From Diaminobutyricibacter sp. McL0608 (GTDB lineage Bacteria > Actinomycetota > Actinomycetes > Actinomycetales > Microbacteriaceae): DNA of 64,000 nt. The stretch is taken from contig NZ_CP154826.1 of the NCBI RefSeq assembly GCF_039613825.1, positions 496,001-560,000 of the forward strand, given 5' to 3'. The translations under genes and the position numbers were made by a program. Shown here in pieces: positions 17,549-26,030 of the stretch. A model generated the notes under the pieces. It made no database searches and was not told where the DNA came from. It saw only the letters and a program-made list of their open reading frames with translations. How positions within the stretch are numbered: position 1 is the stretch's first letter; each line of letters starts with the position of its first letter.

Positions 17549-18660
17549 CCGGTCCGACGGCCGTGCCCGGCGCCCGCATCACTGAACTCGGCACCGCGAC
17601 CCTCTCGCTGCCGCTCTCGCGTCCCCTGCCGTTGGGTGCGATGACGGTGACCAGGCGGGAGTATGTAGCCGCGCGGGTGCGCGACGACAACGGAAACGAT
17701 GGCATTTCTTACGCCCTGACCCGTGAGGCCCCGATGGCCGCGATTGTGGAACGGCTGCTCGCCCAGCACGTGGTCGGGCACGAGCTGGACGTTCTATCGT
17801 TGTGGGAGTCGATGTTCCGGGGCAGCGCGATCGTCGGGCGGGTCGGGCTCGTGCGCCGTGCGATCGGGCTTGTCGACATCGCCCTCTGGGACCTGCTCGG
17901 GCGTCGGACCGGGGAACCGGTGTGGCGTCTTCTGGGCGCCGACAACGCCCCACGTGCGACGATGCTCGTTGCCGCATACCCCACACTGGGGAGGACCGTC
18001 GACGACCTCGTCGACGAGGTCGTCTCGCAGGCCGCAGCCGGGTGGCCGCTGGTGAAGATCTCGCGCTCGCCCGACACATCTCTCATGCGCGAGCTGCTGG
18101 CCGAGCTGAACCGTGAACTTCCCGACCGCACCGGCCTTGTCGTCGACGTCGGGTTCGGTTGGCGGGACGCGGACCAGGCGCTGGCGGAGGTCGCTGAATG
18201 GGGCGATCCGCAGCTCGCCTGGCTGGAGGATCCGCTGCTGCCGGAAGACGTTGACGGATGTGCCCGCATCCGCTCAGGCACGGGACTAACGCTCGCGGTC
18301 GGCGACGAGGTCACCGACCCGGCCGTTCTGAAGGCCCTCGTCGAGGGCGGTGGTATCGACCTGGCGCGGCTCGATGTCGTCGCCCTCGGCGGGATCACGC
18401 CTGCGATCGATTTCGTGCACTGGGCGGCCGAGCGCGGCGTTCCTATCTCCTGTCACGTCAGCCCGGAGACGAGCGTGCATCTCGGTGCCGTCGGTGTCGA
18501 GACGTTCGGCCGTGCCGCGGGCGGCAACCCCTACGACCCGTCGCCCACACTTGTAACAGGCGGGCCACTCTTCGACGCGGGCCACGCCCGTCCCACCAGT
18601 GAGCCGGGCCTCGGCTTCGGCTTCGCAGCGGATACGTTCGACTTTGGGAGGAACACATGA
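17545..18660 (+). CDS. Mandelate racemase/muconate lactonizing-type enolase superfamily enzyme
   Basis: A 371-residue enolase-superfamily member starting GTG at 17545 inside the upstream SDR stop. Metal-ligand positions are visible: D in VVDVGFGW, E in WLEDPLL, and E in VGDEVTD. A His base candidate lies in SCHVSPETSVHLG, with the paired Asp in RLDVVALGGI, giving the mandelate-racemase subgroup layout. The usual K-x-K base motif on the second strand reads K-I-S (LVKISRS), so the second lysine is replaced. Members of this subgroup dehydrate acid sugars; here that would fit between two SDRs. The substrate is unassigned. Confidence 0.88.
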   Translation: MTGPTAVPGARITELGTATLSLPLSRPLPLGAMTVTRREYVAARVRDDNGNDGISYALTREAPMAAIVERLLAQHVVGHELDVLSLWESMFRGSAIVGRVGLVRRAIGLVDIALWDLLGRRTGEPVWRLLGADNAPRATMLVAAYPTLGRTVDDLVDEVVSQAAAGWPLVKISRSPDTSLMRELLAELNRELPDRTGLVVDVGFGWRDADQALAEVAEWGDPQLAWLEDPLLPEDVDGCARIRSGTGLTLAVGDEVTDPAVLKALVEGGGIDLARLDVVALGGITPAIDFVHWAAERGVPISCHVSPETSVHLGAVGVETFGRAAGGNPYDPSPTLVTGGPLFDAGHARPTSEPGLGFGFAADTFDFGRNT

Positions 18661-19442
18661 CTCGCAGCGTTGTCGTGACCGGTACGGCGAAAGGCATCGG
18701 CCGAGGCATCGCCGAACGGCTCACCGCAGACGGATGGCTCGTGGTCGGCGTGGAACGGTCCGAATCCGACAGCGTCAACGTGGGAGCGTGCGCGGCGGTG
18801 ACGATCGGCGACACCGCGGAACGCGCCACTCACATGCGGGCCGCCAACCAGGCGCTGCAGCTCGCGCCGTTGGGCGGCTGGGTAAACAATGCCGGCATCA
18901 CCAGGCAGACGCCACTGCATCGCCTCGACGAGCGTACCGTTCGCGAGATCGTCGAGATCAACGGGCTGGGGTATCTGTGGGGATGTTCGGCCGCGGTCAC
19001 CGCTTTCGTCGACCAGGCGCATCCCGGCGCGATCGTCAACATCGGGTCGATCCACGGCCGAGCAAGCTTCGCCGACTACGCAGCCTACGAGTTCACCAAG
19101 GGCGGGATCGACGCGCTCACGCGGAGCGTAGCTGTTACCTACGGACCGTACGGCATCCGCGCCAACACGGTCGCGCCCGGCGGGGTGCGCACGCCCCACC
19201 TCGAGGCGCAGATCGCTTCGGCGACCGATCCAGAGGCCGAAGAGCGCGCCCTTGCCAAAGGTCCTCCGATGCGGCGGATCGCCGACGTGGACGACGTTGC
19301 CGCACTTACGGCCTTCCTGCTGAGCGATCAGGCCGGCTACCTGAGCGGTCAGTCCATCGCAGTCGACGGAGCGTGGACTGCTGCTTTCGGCTCCCCACCC
19401 GTCGATCCGACGCTCGTGAAGCGTTTCCGGACCCAGGAGTAG
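18657..19442 (+). CDS. SDR-family oxidoreductase
   Basis: A 261-residue short-chain dehydrogenase beginning in the ATGA overlap with the enolase-superfamily stop. The cofactor motif is TGTAKGIG; WVNNAGI, the Ser in NIGSIHG, and Y-E-F-T-K as the catalytic YxxxK are present, with GQSIAVDGAWT at the C-terminus. The loop after beta-2 (VGVERSESD) ends in E rather than D. It is the last plus-strand gene of the operon and is convergent with the NTF2-like gene. It probably oxidises or reduces the keto-acid made by the preceding enzyme, an inference from gene order only. Confidence 0.88.
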   Translation: MTRSVVVTGTAKGIGRGIAERLTADGWLVVGVERSESDSVNVGACAAVTIGDTAERATHMRAANQALQLAPLGGWVNNAGITRQTPLHRLDERTVREIVEINGLGYLWGCSAAVTAFVDQAHPGAIVNIGSIHGRASFADYAAYEFTKGGIDALTRSVAVTYGPYGIRANTVAPGGVRTPHLEAQIASATDPEAEERALAKGPPMRRIADVDDVAALTAFLLSDQAGYLSGQSIAVDGAWTAAFGSPPVDPTLVKRFRTQE

Positions 19443-19452
19443 GGCGGCGTCC

Positions 19453-19788
19453 TTAGGCCTTGAGCATCGAGGCGCGTTGGATGAGACCGTCGCGCACATC
19501 GAACGTGGCGATCGTCTCGGTGGCGATACCGGCGTTGGCAACGTGTTCTCGGGCGACGACCCAGCGGTTGCCGAACACTGTCGTCGCGTCGATGGTGCAA
19601 CTAAGGAGGGGGTTGACCAGGCGGTCTGCGTAGAACGCCCGGATCGCCTCGCGGCCGACGAGCGGTGTTTCGGCCACACCAGAGACGACGGCGTCCTCGG
19701 AGTAGGTGGCGACGAAGGCGTCGAGGTCGTGCGCGTTGAACGCGTCCACCTGGTCGGTCACGGTCTGAAGTGCTGCGAGTGCGGTCAT
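19453..19788 (-). CDS. SnoaL/NTF2-like family protein
   Basis: About 111 residues with the alpha+beta cone fold pattern of small NTF2-like proteins: ALQTVTDQVDAFNAHDLDAFVATYSEDAVV, then a VGREAIRAFYADRL helix and alternating strands to FDVRDGLIQRASML. Such proteins act as isomerases, lyases or binding modules; no catalytic dyad can be assigned here. The ATG at 19788 has AAGGA 8 bases upstream and is preferred over the ATG at 19797, which abuts that sequence. It lies 30 bases after the minus-strand SDR and should be co-transcribed with it. Confidence 0.8.
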   Translation of the reverse strand: MTALAALQTVTDQVDAFNAHDLDAFVATYSEDAVVSGVAETPLVGREAIRAFYADRLVNPLLSCTIDATTVFGNRWVVAREHVANAGIATETIATFDVRDGLIQRASMLKA

Positions 19789-19818
19789 TGGCGTCATCCT
19801 TGTCTGGCTCGGTCGTTC

Positions 19819-20580
19819 TCAGTCGATTCGCACGCCGCCGTTGACGTCGTAGGTCGCGCCGGTGACGAATGCGGCCCGGGGCGACGCGAGTCCCGCGATG
19901 ATCCAGGCGACATCCTCCGGCGTGCCAAAGCGACCGACGGGGATCGAGGAGGACAGTGCATCCCGGCCGCCTTCACTCAGTTGGTCGGTGATCGCGCTGG
20001 TGACGGGGCCGGGCGTGACGGCGTTCACGCGGATACCCTCGGCGGCGAGGTGACGCGCGAAGCTGCGTGTGATAGCCAGGATCGCTCCCTTGCTGGCGGC
20101 GTAGTGCATCCCGGTCTGGAGGGCCCCCACTTGCCCAGCGATGGAGGAGAGGTTCACGATCGATCGGTCGACCGGCTCGGCGGCGGATGCGGCCCGCAGG
20201 AGGGGGAGGGCGGCGCGGCTGAGGAGAAAGGTACCGCGCCCGTTGGTCTCCATCACTGCATCCCACTCCTCGATGTCGATGTCGTCGAAGTGGCGATAGG
20301 GGCAGACGCCACCATTGTTGACGAGCACGTGCAGAGCACCCCAGGTCGCGGCGATCTCGCGGACGAGATCATCGATCGAATCGGGGGAGCGCAGGTCGAG
20401 GCGGCTGACCTGCACCTCGGGTGCGCCGGCGGAGCGACACCGCTTGGCCACCCGGCGGGCTGCCTCGTCGCCGCTGCTGTAGGTGAGCCAGACGGCCGTT
20501 CCCTCGGAGGCGAGGGCGACGGCAGTGGCGGCGCCGATTCCGGAGCTGGCGCCGGTAATGAGTGCGCGACGATCGGTCAT
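19819..20580 (-). CDS. SDR-family oxidoreductase
   Basis: 253 residues: TGASSGIG cofactor loop, LVNNGGV in place of NNAG, catalytic Ser in VNLSSIAG and Y-A-A-S-K; the C-terminus ends in TYDVNGGV. R in the loop after beta-2 is not obvious, so cofactor choice is open. The ATG has no Shine-Dalgarno sequence. A TATAGC element within the adjoining palindrome lies 6-7 bases before the ATG, which suggests a leaderless transcript whose -10 region overlaps the operator. It is the third SDR within 4 kb and part of the same catabolic block. Confidence 0.88.
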   Translation of the reverse strand: MTDRRALITGASSGIGAATAVALASEGTAVWLTYSSGDEAARRVAKRCRSAGAPEVQVSRLDLRSPDSIDDLVREIAATWGALHVLVNNGGVCPYRHFDDIDIEEWDAVMETNGRGTFLLSRAALPLLRAASAAEPVDRSIVNLSSIAGQVGALQTGMHYAASKGAILAITRSFARHLAAEGIRVNAVTPGPVTSAITDQLSEGGRDALSSSIPVGRFGTPEDVAWIIAGLASPRAAFVTGATYDVNGGVRID

Positions 20581-20584
20581 GGGG

Positions 20585-20600
20585 AAACGCTATAGCATTT
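20585..20600. promoter_or_regulatory. GCTATAGC-centred palindrome (site 1), next to the SDR start
   Basis: AAACGCTATAGCATTT is palindromic at 7 of 8 pairs and starts 5 bases upstream of the SDR ATG at 20580. On the minus strand its TATAGC could also be the -10 element, so occupancy would block initiation directly. A second related site lies exactly 63 bases away (about six helical turns). Confidence 0.55.
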
Positions 20601-20647
20601 GGGGCCGGGTGCGCTATTCGGCGCCCGAGGCGCGGCTGAAAGGCACG

Positions 20648-20663
20648 CGACGTTATAGCGTTT
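20648..20663. promoter_or_regulatory. GCTATAGC-type half-conserved palindrome (site 2)
   Basis: CGACGTTATAGCGTTT keeps one full half-site (TAGCGTTTGG) of the palindrome at 20585, with the other half diverged. The spacing to site 1 is 63 bases, compatible with cooperative binding on one DNA face. It lies in the 195-base gap between the SDR and the racemase stop. Confidence 0.45.
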
Positions 20664-20775
20664 GGATATAGCTCCCAATCCCGTTGTCATCCCCAGTGCG
20701 ATTCTCCATTCCCAGCGACGCGTCCGCGACCGCCCTAATCCAGAATCGCCCAAATCGACGCACGCGACCATCGTG

Positions 20776-21885
20776 CTAGAAGCGAATCGCCATGGAGGAT
20801 GTGGTGATCTCGCCCAGAACATCTGGCAGGATATCGACACCGATTCCGGGCCCCCTCGGAATGCGCACGTGACCCTCCTCCAGCACGAATGGTGCCGTGA
20901 GGTCCTGCGCGTAGTAGCGGCTCGACGCCGAAGTGTCACCGGGAAGCACGAAGTTCGGTAGGCCGGCGAGCGCCACGTTCGCCGCTCGTCCGATGCCAGT
21001 TTCCAGCATTCCGCCGCACCACACAGGGACTCCGTTTGCGGCGGCAACGTCGTGAATGCGACGTGCTTCCAGGTAGCCGCCCACACGGGCGGGCTTGATA
21101 TTGATGACGCTGCAGGCGCCGAGCGCTATCGCGGCCGCCGCATCCCTAGCGGACTCGATCGATTCGTCGAGGCAGATCGGTGTCTGGATGAGCTTCGCAA
21201 GGTGCGCGTGTCCGAGGATGTCGTCCTCGGCAAGCGGTTGTTCAAGCAAGAGCAGTCCGAAGGGGTCGAGCTGTCCCAGATGCCGGGCATCGGCCAGTGT
21301 ATACGCCGTGTTGGCGTCGACTTGCAGGAGTACGTTGTCCCCGAATCGTTCCCGAACTGCTCGAACCGGTTCTAGATCCCAGCCCGGTTCGATCTTGAGC
21401 TTGATGCGCAGGTACCCTTCGGCGAGGTAGCTCTCTACAGCAGCGAGGAGCTCGTCGAGCGAGTCCATGATTCCGACCGATACTCCAGCGGGCACGCAAT
21501 CGCGCACCGCGCCAAGATGGTGTGCGAAGGAGGTCCCCGCTTCCTTAAGCTGCGCGTCGAGAATCGCGGTTTCGAGCACGGATTTCGACATTGGATGACC
21601 TTTGACGGGGGCCAGCGTTGTGGCCACGAGTTCGGCAGTTAGGCGCCCTCCAAGCGCTTGCAGGCGGGGAACCAGGTGATCACGGATGACGACGTCACCC
21701 CCGTCTAGGAACTCGGAGCTGTACAGCGGATCGGGCTCGGCGGCGTGTTCCGCCCACCCTTCCGCGTTCGCCGTTGTCACCCTTACGAGGGTTGTTTCAC
21801 GCTCGGACGCGGTTCCGAACGACGTGCGAAAGGGTGACACCAGCGGCATCGTGACCCGGCGCAACTCAATGTTCTCGATCTTCAT
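20776..21885 (-). CDS. N-acylamino-acid racemase / o-succinylbenzoate synthase-type enolase superfamily enzyme
   Basis: A 369-residue muconate-lactonizing-subgroup enolase. The acid/base lysine pair is K162-x-K164 (IKLKIEPGWD) and K264 (INIKPARVGGY). Metal ligands are D190 (QVDANTAY), E215 (LLEQPL) and D240 (LDESI), and CGGMLETGIGR follows. This set marks the OSBS/N-succinylamino-acid racemase family. Because it is coupled to a GNAT gene and not to menaquinone genes, racemisation of N-acyl amino acids is the better call. ATG at 21885 (or GTG at 21888) follows AGGAG. It would interconvert N-succinyl-D- and L-amino acids in the cytoplasm. Confidence 0.9.
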   Translation of the reverse strand: MKIENIELRRVTMPLVSPFRTSFGTASERETTLVRVTTANAEGWAEHAAEPDPLYSSEFLDGGDVVIRDHLVPRLQALGGRLTAELVATTLAPVKGHPMSKSVLETAILDAQLKEAGTSFAHHLGAVRDCVPAGVSVGIMDSLDELLAAVESYLAEGYLRIKLKIEPGWDLEPVRAVRERFGDNVLLQVDANTAYTLADARHLGQLDPFGLLLLEQPLAEDDILGHAHLAKLIQTPICLDESIESARDAAAAIALGACSVINIKPARVGGYLEARRIHDVAAANGVPVWCGGMLETGIGRAANVALAGLPNFVLPGDTSASSRYYAQDLTAPFVLEEGHVRIPRGPGIGVDILPDVLGEITTSSMAIRF

Positions 21886-22829
21886 CACAGCTCCTCTTTA
21901 TCGAGTCGATACCAACCAGTTCGGGTGACGCCGCGGGCGGCGTATCCTTCACTGAGTGTTTCCCTGAGAACCTCTCGAGTGGCACGTCGCCAGGCTTTGG
22001 CCGCCTCAGGATCCTGGTTTCGCAGGGCGACGATGTCCATCGGAACGCGGCACCAGAGCGCGCCCTCAGCTTCGACGAACATCGGTGCTAGATCGGGGCC
22101 GAACCTCAGCACGCCAGCCGATCGGTAGTCGGGAGCGATCAGGTCGAGCGGGGCGCTCTCGCTGCAAGCGATCGCGCGCTCGCTGCTGAGTGGCCAGACG
22201 GCCACGAGACGATCGCTTTCGTCGTCAGTGTTGATGGCGTCGTCCATGACGCCGTAGAAGTCCTCGCTGTATTCAGTGGCGGAGGCTCCGAGCTTCGTCA
22301 GGTTGAATCGCGCGTTGCGGCTGACAAGGGGATCGAATGTCCACACAATTCGCTCAAGACCACGAGCGAGCGCCCACGCACGCTGATGCTGTTTGAGGGC
22401 GAAGCCCACGCCGGCGTCTTTCTGACCCGGACGCACTCCTGCGATCAGCGAGTAAGCAGACGAGCTGCCCGGCGCGACAATTGCAACGGCTGCACCGCAG
22501 ATCTCATCGTCTGCATCGTAAGCTGCGGCTACCGCACAACCGGCGTGGCTGATGCCTCGCAGCACATCGACTGGGATAGGCGGGCCCTGTGATGAGGTGC
22601 CCCAGACCGAGGTGAGTAGGTGGGTCACGCCCCAGAGGCGGCTCATATCGTGCTCGTCGGCGATTCGAACGTGCGCTAGGTCGCACGCACGTGCGGACGC
22701 ATCCTCGGACTGAGCGACAAGAAGGTCGGCTTCGACATTGCGGTGCATTCGCCCAGCATGGGTGATGCCTCTTCCCTGGTCATTGGCCGCGAGTACAAGC
22801 CTCCTATTGACTGGAATGTCGTATAGCAC
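21885..22829 (-). CDS. Large GNAT-family protein, candidate amino-acid N-acyltransferase
   Basis: A 314-residue protein of the predicted-acetyltransferase group (COG3375-like) that accompanies N-succinylamino-acid racemases. Signatures seen are GAAVAIVAPGSSSAYSLIAGV, VGFALKQHQRAWALARGLE, WTFDPLVSRNARFNLTKLGA and, near the end, VPMDIVALRNQDPEAAKAWR. Its stop lies within the racemase start region, so expression is coupled. The established partner role is succinylation of D-amino acids; here the acyl donor is not proven. The GTG start at 22829 lacks a clear ribosome site, and the in-frame ATG at 22748 is an alternative. It is paralogous to the gene at 24.9-25.7 kb. Confidence 0.82.
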   Translation of the reverse strand: MLYDIPVNRRLVLAANDQGRGITHAGRMHRNVEADLLVAQSEDASARACDLAHVRIADEHDMSRLWGVTHLLTSVWGTSSQGPPIPVDVLRGISHAGCAVAAAYDADDEICGAAVAIVAPGSSSAYSLIAGVRPGQKDAGVGFALKQHQRAWALARGLERIVWTFDPLVSRNARFNLTKLGASATEYSEDFYGVMDDAINTDDESDRLVAVWPLSSERAIACSESAPLDLIAPDYRSAGVLRFGPDLAPMFVEAEGALWCRVPMDIVALRNQDPEAAKAWRRATREVLRETLSEGYAARGVTRTGWYRLDKEEL

Positions 22830-23384
22830 TGCTGTGGTTTCTGCCGGTCGAAGCTTCTGGGGAGGATTCGCGGGGAGCGCGATTTTCGTCGCACTACTTC
22901 AGGCGATAGCAGAGCAGGGGTTCTCGTGGGGCTCGGGTCGAGCGTCGCTGGAGTGCACGTTGGTCTCGGCGGCCAAGTTGAGCCGCGAGGGTCGACGATA
23001 TTTGATGCCGAAGAGCGCAAGCGCAACCGTTGGCCAACTGAAGCACGATGTCTTCTCCGGGGTATGCCTGAGGTACAGGAGGAATCTTCAAAGGGGGCTT
23101 TCCGATGAATCAGGTGGAATCGAGTCGACCACCCGTGATGGTTCGGCCAGTTGCGCCCGCGGGGCTGTGACCGTGTCTGCTCTCGGGTTCGACTGAGAAA
23201 TAGGACACGTCTTCCGAGTGGGTTTCTGAATACGGTGTCAGCGACTCGCCCTGTCGGTACGAAGCTGTTGGGGCTCAACTAACGCGAGTTCAGCACCGTC
23301 GAGAATCGCGATCCCGCTAAGATTGAATATCTTGAAACGATTACGGTCGTATTGGCTACGATAGATTTTAAGTATCCTGACTGG
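22830..23384. other. Intergenic region between divergent GNAT genes
   Basis: About 555 bases without a credible gene: open frames here have the skewed Arg/Ser/Pro composition of out-of-frame high-GC DNA. It should contain the divergent promoters of the racemase pair (minus) and the GNAT-PaaX pair (plus). An A+T-rich stretch near 23310-23380 (GATTGAATATCTTGAAACG and following) is the best promoter candidate for the plus-strand genes. Confidence 0.4.
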
Positions 23385-23993
23385 ATGAATGACTCGGATA
23401 TCGAAATTGTGCGTGGCATCCCTGCGGGTGCTCGGCTCGATGTCGCCCGCATCTACTGGGAGGCGTTTGGTCGCAAGCTCGCTCCAAGTTTGGGCGGCCG
23501 GGCTCGTGGTGTGGCGTACTTGGAGACGCAGTTGCACTCGGATCGTTTCCTTTGCGCGACACGCTCCGGTCGCGTGATCGGTGTGCTGGGATTCTGCGAT
23601 GGGGGTCGAAAGGCAGTGGGCTTGTCCGTCCGCGGTCTCGCGCGGGAGTACTCGGCTATCAGCGCTCCTTGGCGGGCTGCGCTCATGCTGATCTTGAGCC
23701 GCACGCCACGGGAGGGAGAGTTGCTTCTCGACGGGCTCTCTATCGCTCCGGAGGAGAGGGGACACGGGATCGGCTCTCGGCTACTAGGTGAGGCAATCGC
23801 TCTGTCCGCGTACAGAGGACTCAAGGGAGTGCGGTTGAGTGTCGTAGACTCGAACCCCCGCGCGAGGTCGCTGTACGAACGGTTAGGTTTCACCGCCACA
23901 GAGACTGTGTCGATCGGCATCTTGGAGCGAGTGTATGGCTTCCGGCGGGCGACAGATATGGTGTACCGAATCCCGCTGAGAGCAGCCGAATGA
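23385..23993 (+). CDS. GNAT-family N-acetyltransferase
   Basis: About 202 residues from the ATG in the MNDSDIEIVRG context. Motif A is EERGHGIGSRLLGEA (R/Q-x-x-G-x-G/A type) after the strand LLLDGLSIAP, and motif B continues as VVDSNPRARSLYERLGF, giving a complete GNAT core. It overlaps the PaaX-type regulator by 4 bases (ATGA), so they form a two-gene operon. Its position beside the racemase genes suggests N-acylation of amino acids or a related amine, but the acceptor is unproven. It is much smaller than, and not obviously related to, the two COG3375-like proteins. Confidence 0.85.
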   Translation: MNDSDIEIVRGIPAGARLDVARIYWEAFGRKLAPSLGGRARGVAYLETQLHSDRFLCATRSGRVIGVLGFCDGGRKAVGLSVRGLAREYSAISAPWRAALMLILSRTPREGELLLDGLSIAPEERGHGIGSRLLGEAIALSAYRGLKGVRLSVVDSNPRARSLYERLGFTATETVSIGILERVYGFRRATDMVYRIPLRAAE

Positions 23994-24835
23994 CGAGTTC
24001 CCGAGACATCGCTCCGAAGACCGTCGTCGAAGCCTGCTTTGCTCTGGATGGGACCGCAGCGCTGGAGATGGTGTACGATCTGGCGGCCGCCGTCGGCCTG
24101 GATGCTCAGCCGGTGCGTCTCGCGATCAGGCGGATGGAGGTGTCTGGCGTTCTGCAGCAAGAGGGCCGAGGCCGCAAGGGGCGACTGGTTCTGACAGAAG
24201 CGGGCCAAGACAGGGAAAAGGCAGACGCGCGCTACCTCGCGGTCGTCTCCGCACAGGATGCCGGCGTGCAGACATGGGATGGCGCCTGGAAGCTTTTCAC
24301 TTTCTCGGTTCCGGAGCGATTTCGTGCGGAGCGAGATGGGATACGATCGGCTCTTGTTCGCCTTGGGGCGGCGTCGCTGGCTCATGGCGTTTATGTAAGC
24401 CCGTTCGCGCTCCGCGACGAGATGGTGAAGGTTGTGGGCGCTGAACCTGTCGCCCGGTATCTCATTTCGGCGGAGGCTACACGTCTGGACGGCCCAGGGC
24501 TCGGGGATCCGCTCGAGATCGTGGAAACGTTGTGGCCCGGGGCCGAGATTGAAAATGCGTACCGGGGACTGGCGAACGAGCTTGCGGCGGCGGATAGACT
24601 CCCTGACTCCGCGAGTGTTCCGGATCGACTTGCGTGCGCCTTGAAGCTCGCAGGGGCGTTCACCGTAGCGGTTGAGCGTGATCCGTTTATCCCGCCAGAA
24701 CTTCGCCGCTCTGATTGGTCACCGCCAGCATTGAGGCGTGCCTTCCGAAGCACGTGGGTCCGGTTGCAAAGAGACCTACCTACGGTCAGTCTCTTTCAGT
24801 CGTACGAGACAAATGGCGAAGCCCGACGCGCGTAG
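23990..24835 (+). CDS. PaaX-family transcriptional regulator
   Basis: 281 residues. An N-terminal winged helix (ALDGTAALEMVYDLAAAVGL, then VRLAIRRMEVSGVLQQEGRGRKGRLVLTEAG) is followed by the PaaX core WDGAWKLFTFSVPERFRAERD and SLAHGVYVSP, and the PaaX_C-like segment GAFTVAVERDPFIPPELRRSDW. PaaX proteins repress catabolic operons and respond to acyl-CoA or small carboxylate effectors. Here, coupled to a GNAT gene and 1.2 kb from the racemase operon, it probably controls the amino-acid acylation genes. It is convergent with the next GNAT gene, 47 bases apart. Confidence 0.88.
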   Translation: MTSSRDIAPKTVVEACFALDGTAALEMVYDLAAAVGLDAQPVRLAIRRMEVSGVLQQEGRGRKGRLVLTEAGQDREKADARYLAVVSAQDAGVQTWDGAWKLFTFSVPERFRAERDGIRSALVRLGAASLAHGVYVSPFALRDEMVKVVGAEPVARYLISAEATRLDGPGLGDPLEIVETLWPGAEIENAYRGLANELAAADRLPDSASVPDRLACALKLAGAFTVAVERDPFIPPELRRSDWSPPALRRAFRSTWVRLQRDLPTVSLFQSYETNGEARRA

Positions 24836-24882
24836 GTCGCTCGATTCTGAACGATGGGGTATTTCCGTGCTTCCCTCGCCGT

Positions 24883-25683
24883 TTACGTCGCGTAGCCTTT
24901 GCGCAAGATATACCCCCGGGCTCTATCGAACCCTGCAATTCGATCGCCGGCGTTTCGATGCTCCGCGAGTTGTTCACGAAGTGCGAGCCGCCATCGATGA
25001 GCGCCTTCCGGGTCAATCGAGCGCAGCGACACTATGTCCTCGGGCACCGGAACGAAGCTCCAGGTTTCGTTGGAATTGTCGGTGAGGCTGTCATCGCCAT
25101 CTCGAGCAGCCGTCGCCGCGGGCTCGAGCACATCCCAACGCACGAGAAGCCGGTCCGTCTCGTCGCGTCCCATTGAGGTGTCTCCCGACACGTCGTCGTG
25201 GAGGTGCTCGAGGTACGCCATAGGCGCCGCGCCTAGCTTGCCCAAGTAGAGATGAGCATCGCGACCGACCAGTGGATCGAATGTCCACTCAACCGCGGCA
25301 ATATCTCTTTCGGCGGCCCACGCCCGCTCGTGAAGCTTCATTGCGAACCCGATCGAGCAGGAGGTGAATTCCGGGTCTCGACCCGTTATGTAGCTGCAAA
25401 GTAGCCTCCGGTCGGGTGCGGCATGAAAGCCGAGTGTTGCGCCGATGAGCACTCGGCCGGCGTACGCTCCGCCAAGGTAGCCCCCACCGTCGCTAACTGC
25501 CCGCAGCAACTCTCTACTGACTGACGGGTTGCCCTCGCGTGCCCGGATCCGCGCGAAGAATCGCTCGGCCTCGCCGATCTCATCGATCCCGGCGAGTTCG
25601 CGTATCCGGATCCGCGCGTTGAGGGCGGCGATGGTTGCCTCAGTCCGCAGTCCGGAGCGCGATGACGTGGCGGGCCCCGTCAT
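24883..25683 (-). CDS. Large GNAT-family protein, paralogue of the racemase-coupled acyltransferase
   Basis: 266 residues sharing the same block order as the 21.9-22.8 kb protein: GATLGFHAAPDRRLLCSYITG, IGFAMKLHERAWAAERDI, VEWTFDPLVGRDAHLYLGKLGA and, at the end, VPVPEDIVSLRSIDPEGAHRWR. The shared WTFDPLV-R-A--LGA core marks the COG3375-like group. The two copies are strongly diverged and separated by the GNAT-PaaX pair, so they may acylate different amino acids. Its ATG overlaps the stop of a small upstream frame (25680-26030). Confidence 0.82.
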   Translation of the reverse strand: MTGPATSSRSGLRTEATIAALNARIRIRELAGIDEIGEAERFFARIRAREGNPSVSRELLRAVSDGGGYLGGAYAGRVLIGATLGFHAAPDRRLLCSYITGRDPEFTSCSIGFAMKLHERAWAAERDIAAVEWTFDPLVGRDAHLYLGKLGAAPMAYLEHLHDDVSGDTSMGRDETDRLLVRWDVLEPAATAARDGDDSLTDNSNETWSFVPVPEDIVSLRSIDPEGAHRWRLALREQLAEHRNAGDRIAGFDRARGYILRKGYAT

Positions 25684-26030
25684 CGGGACCGCCGCAAGAC
25701 GTCGATATTCAGTGGGTGCACCTCAATCTGCGTTACGAGATCGTCGACAACGACAGGCTCATCATCGTGAGTCAGGAGGCGATCTGCTTTAGCTTCCGCG
25801 AGCCGCAGGCTCGAAGTCCGTCGATCTGACGAACAATCGTTGCCAAACGCGGAGGTAGAGCACGTTGCCTCGCGTGAAGTAGGAGACGCCTCGTTAAGGA
25901 GCCGCTCGAGTATATCGCCGGTCCGGATATGGCGCTTCATGGGCTCCTTCACGTGGAGGGCGACTTCGGCCCAATCGGTTGTCGAGATATCGAAACCGTA
26001 TGTGCTGTGGACTCGTGTGCCTTTGTCCAA
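25680..26030 (-). CDS. Uncharacterised small ORF with a duplicated leader
   Basis: A 116-residue frame whose stop overlaps the ATG of the GNAT gene (ATGA), which argues for translation. Its first ~38 codons (FDISTTDWAEVAL, then VKEPMKRHIRTG) lie in a ~240-base segment duplicated at 33.5 kb, where the corresponding frame reads FDISTTDRAEVAL and VKEPMTRLIRTG. Beyond that the two frames are unrelated. No domain is recognised. It could be a leader peptide, a remnant of a shared ancestral gene start, or chance. Confidence 0.3.
   Translation of the reverse strand: MDKGTRVHSTYGFDISTTDWAEVALHVKEPMKRHIRTGDILERLLNEASPTSREATCSTSAFGNDCSSDRRTSSLRLAEAKADRLLTHDDEPVVVDDLVTQIEVHPLNIDVLRRSR

Noticed and set aside
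19477-20595. 372-codon plus-strand open frame
   Set aside because: Lies fully antisense to the NTF2-like and SDR genes; Gly/Asp/Val-rich shadow with no motif.
20776-21885. menC (menaquinone biosynthesis)
   Set aside because: No other men genes nearby; coupling to a GNAT gene favours N-acylamino-acid racemase, though OSBS side activity cannot be excluded.
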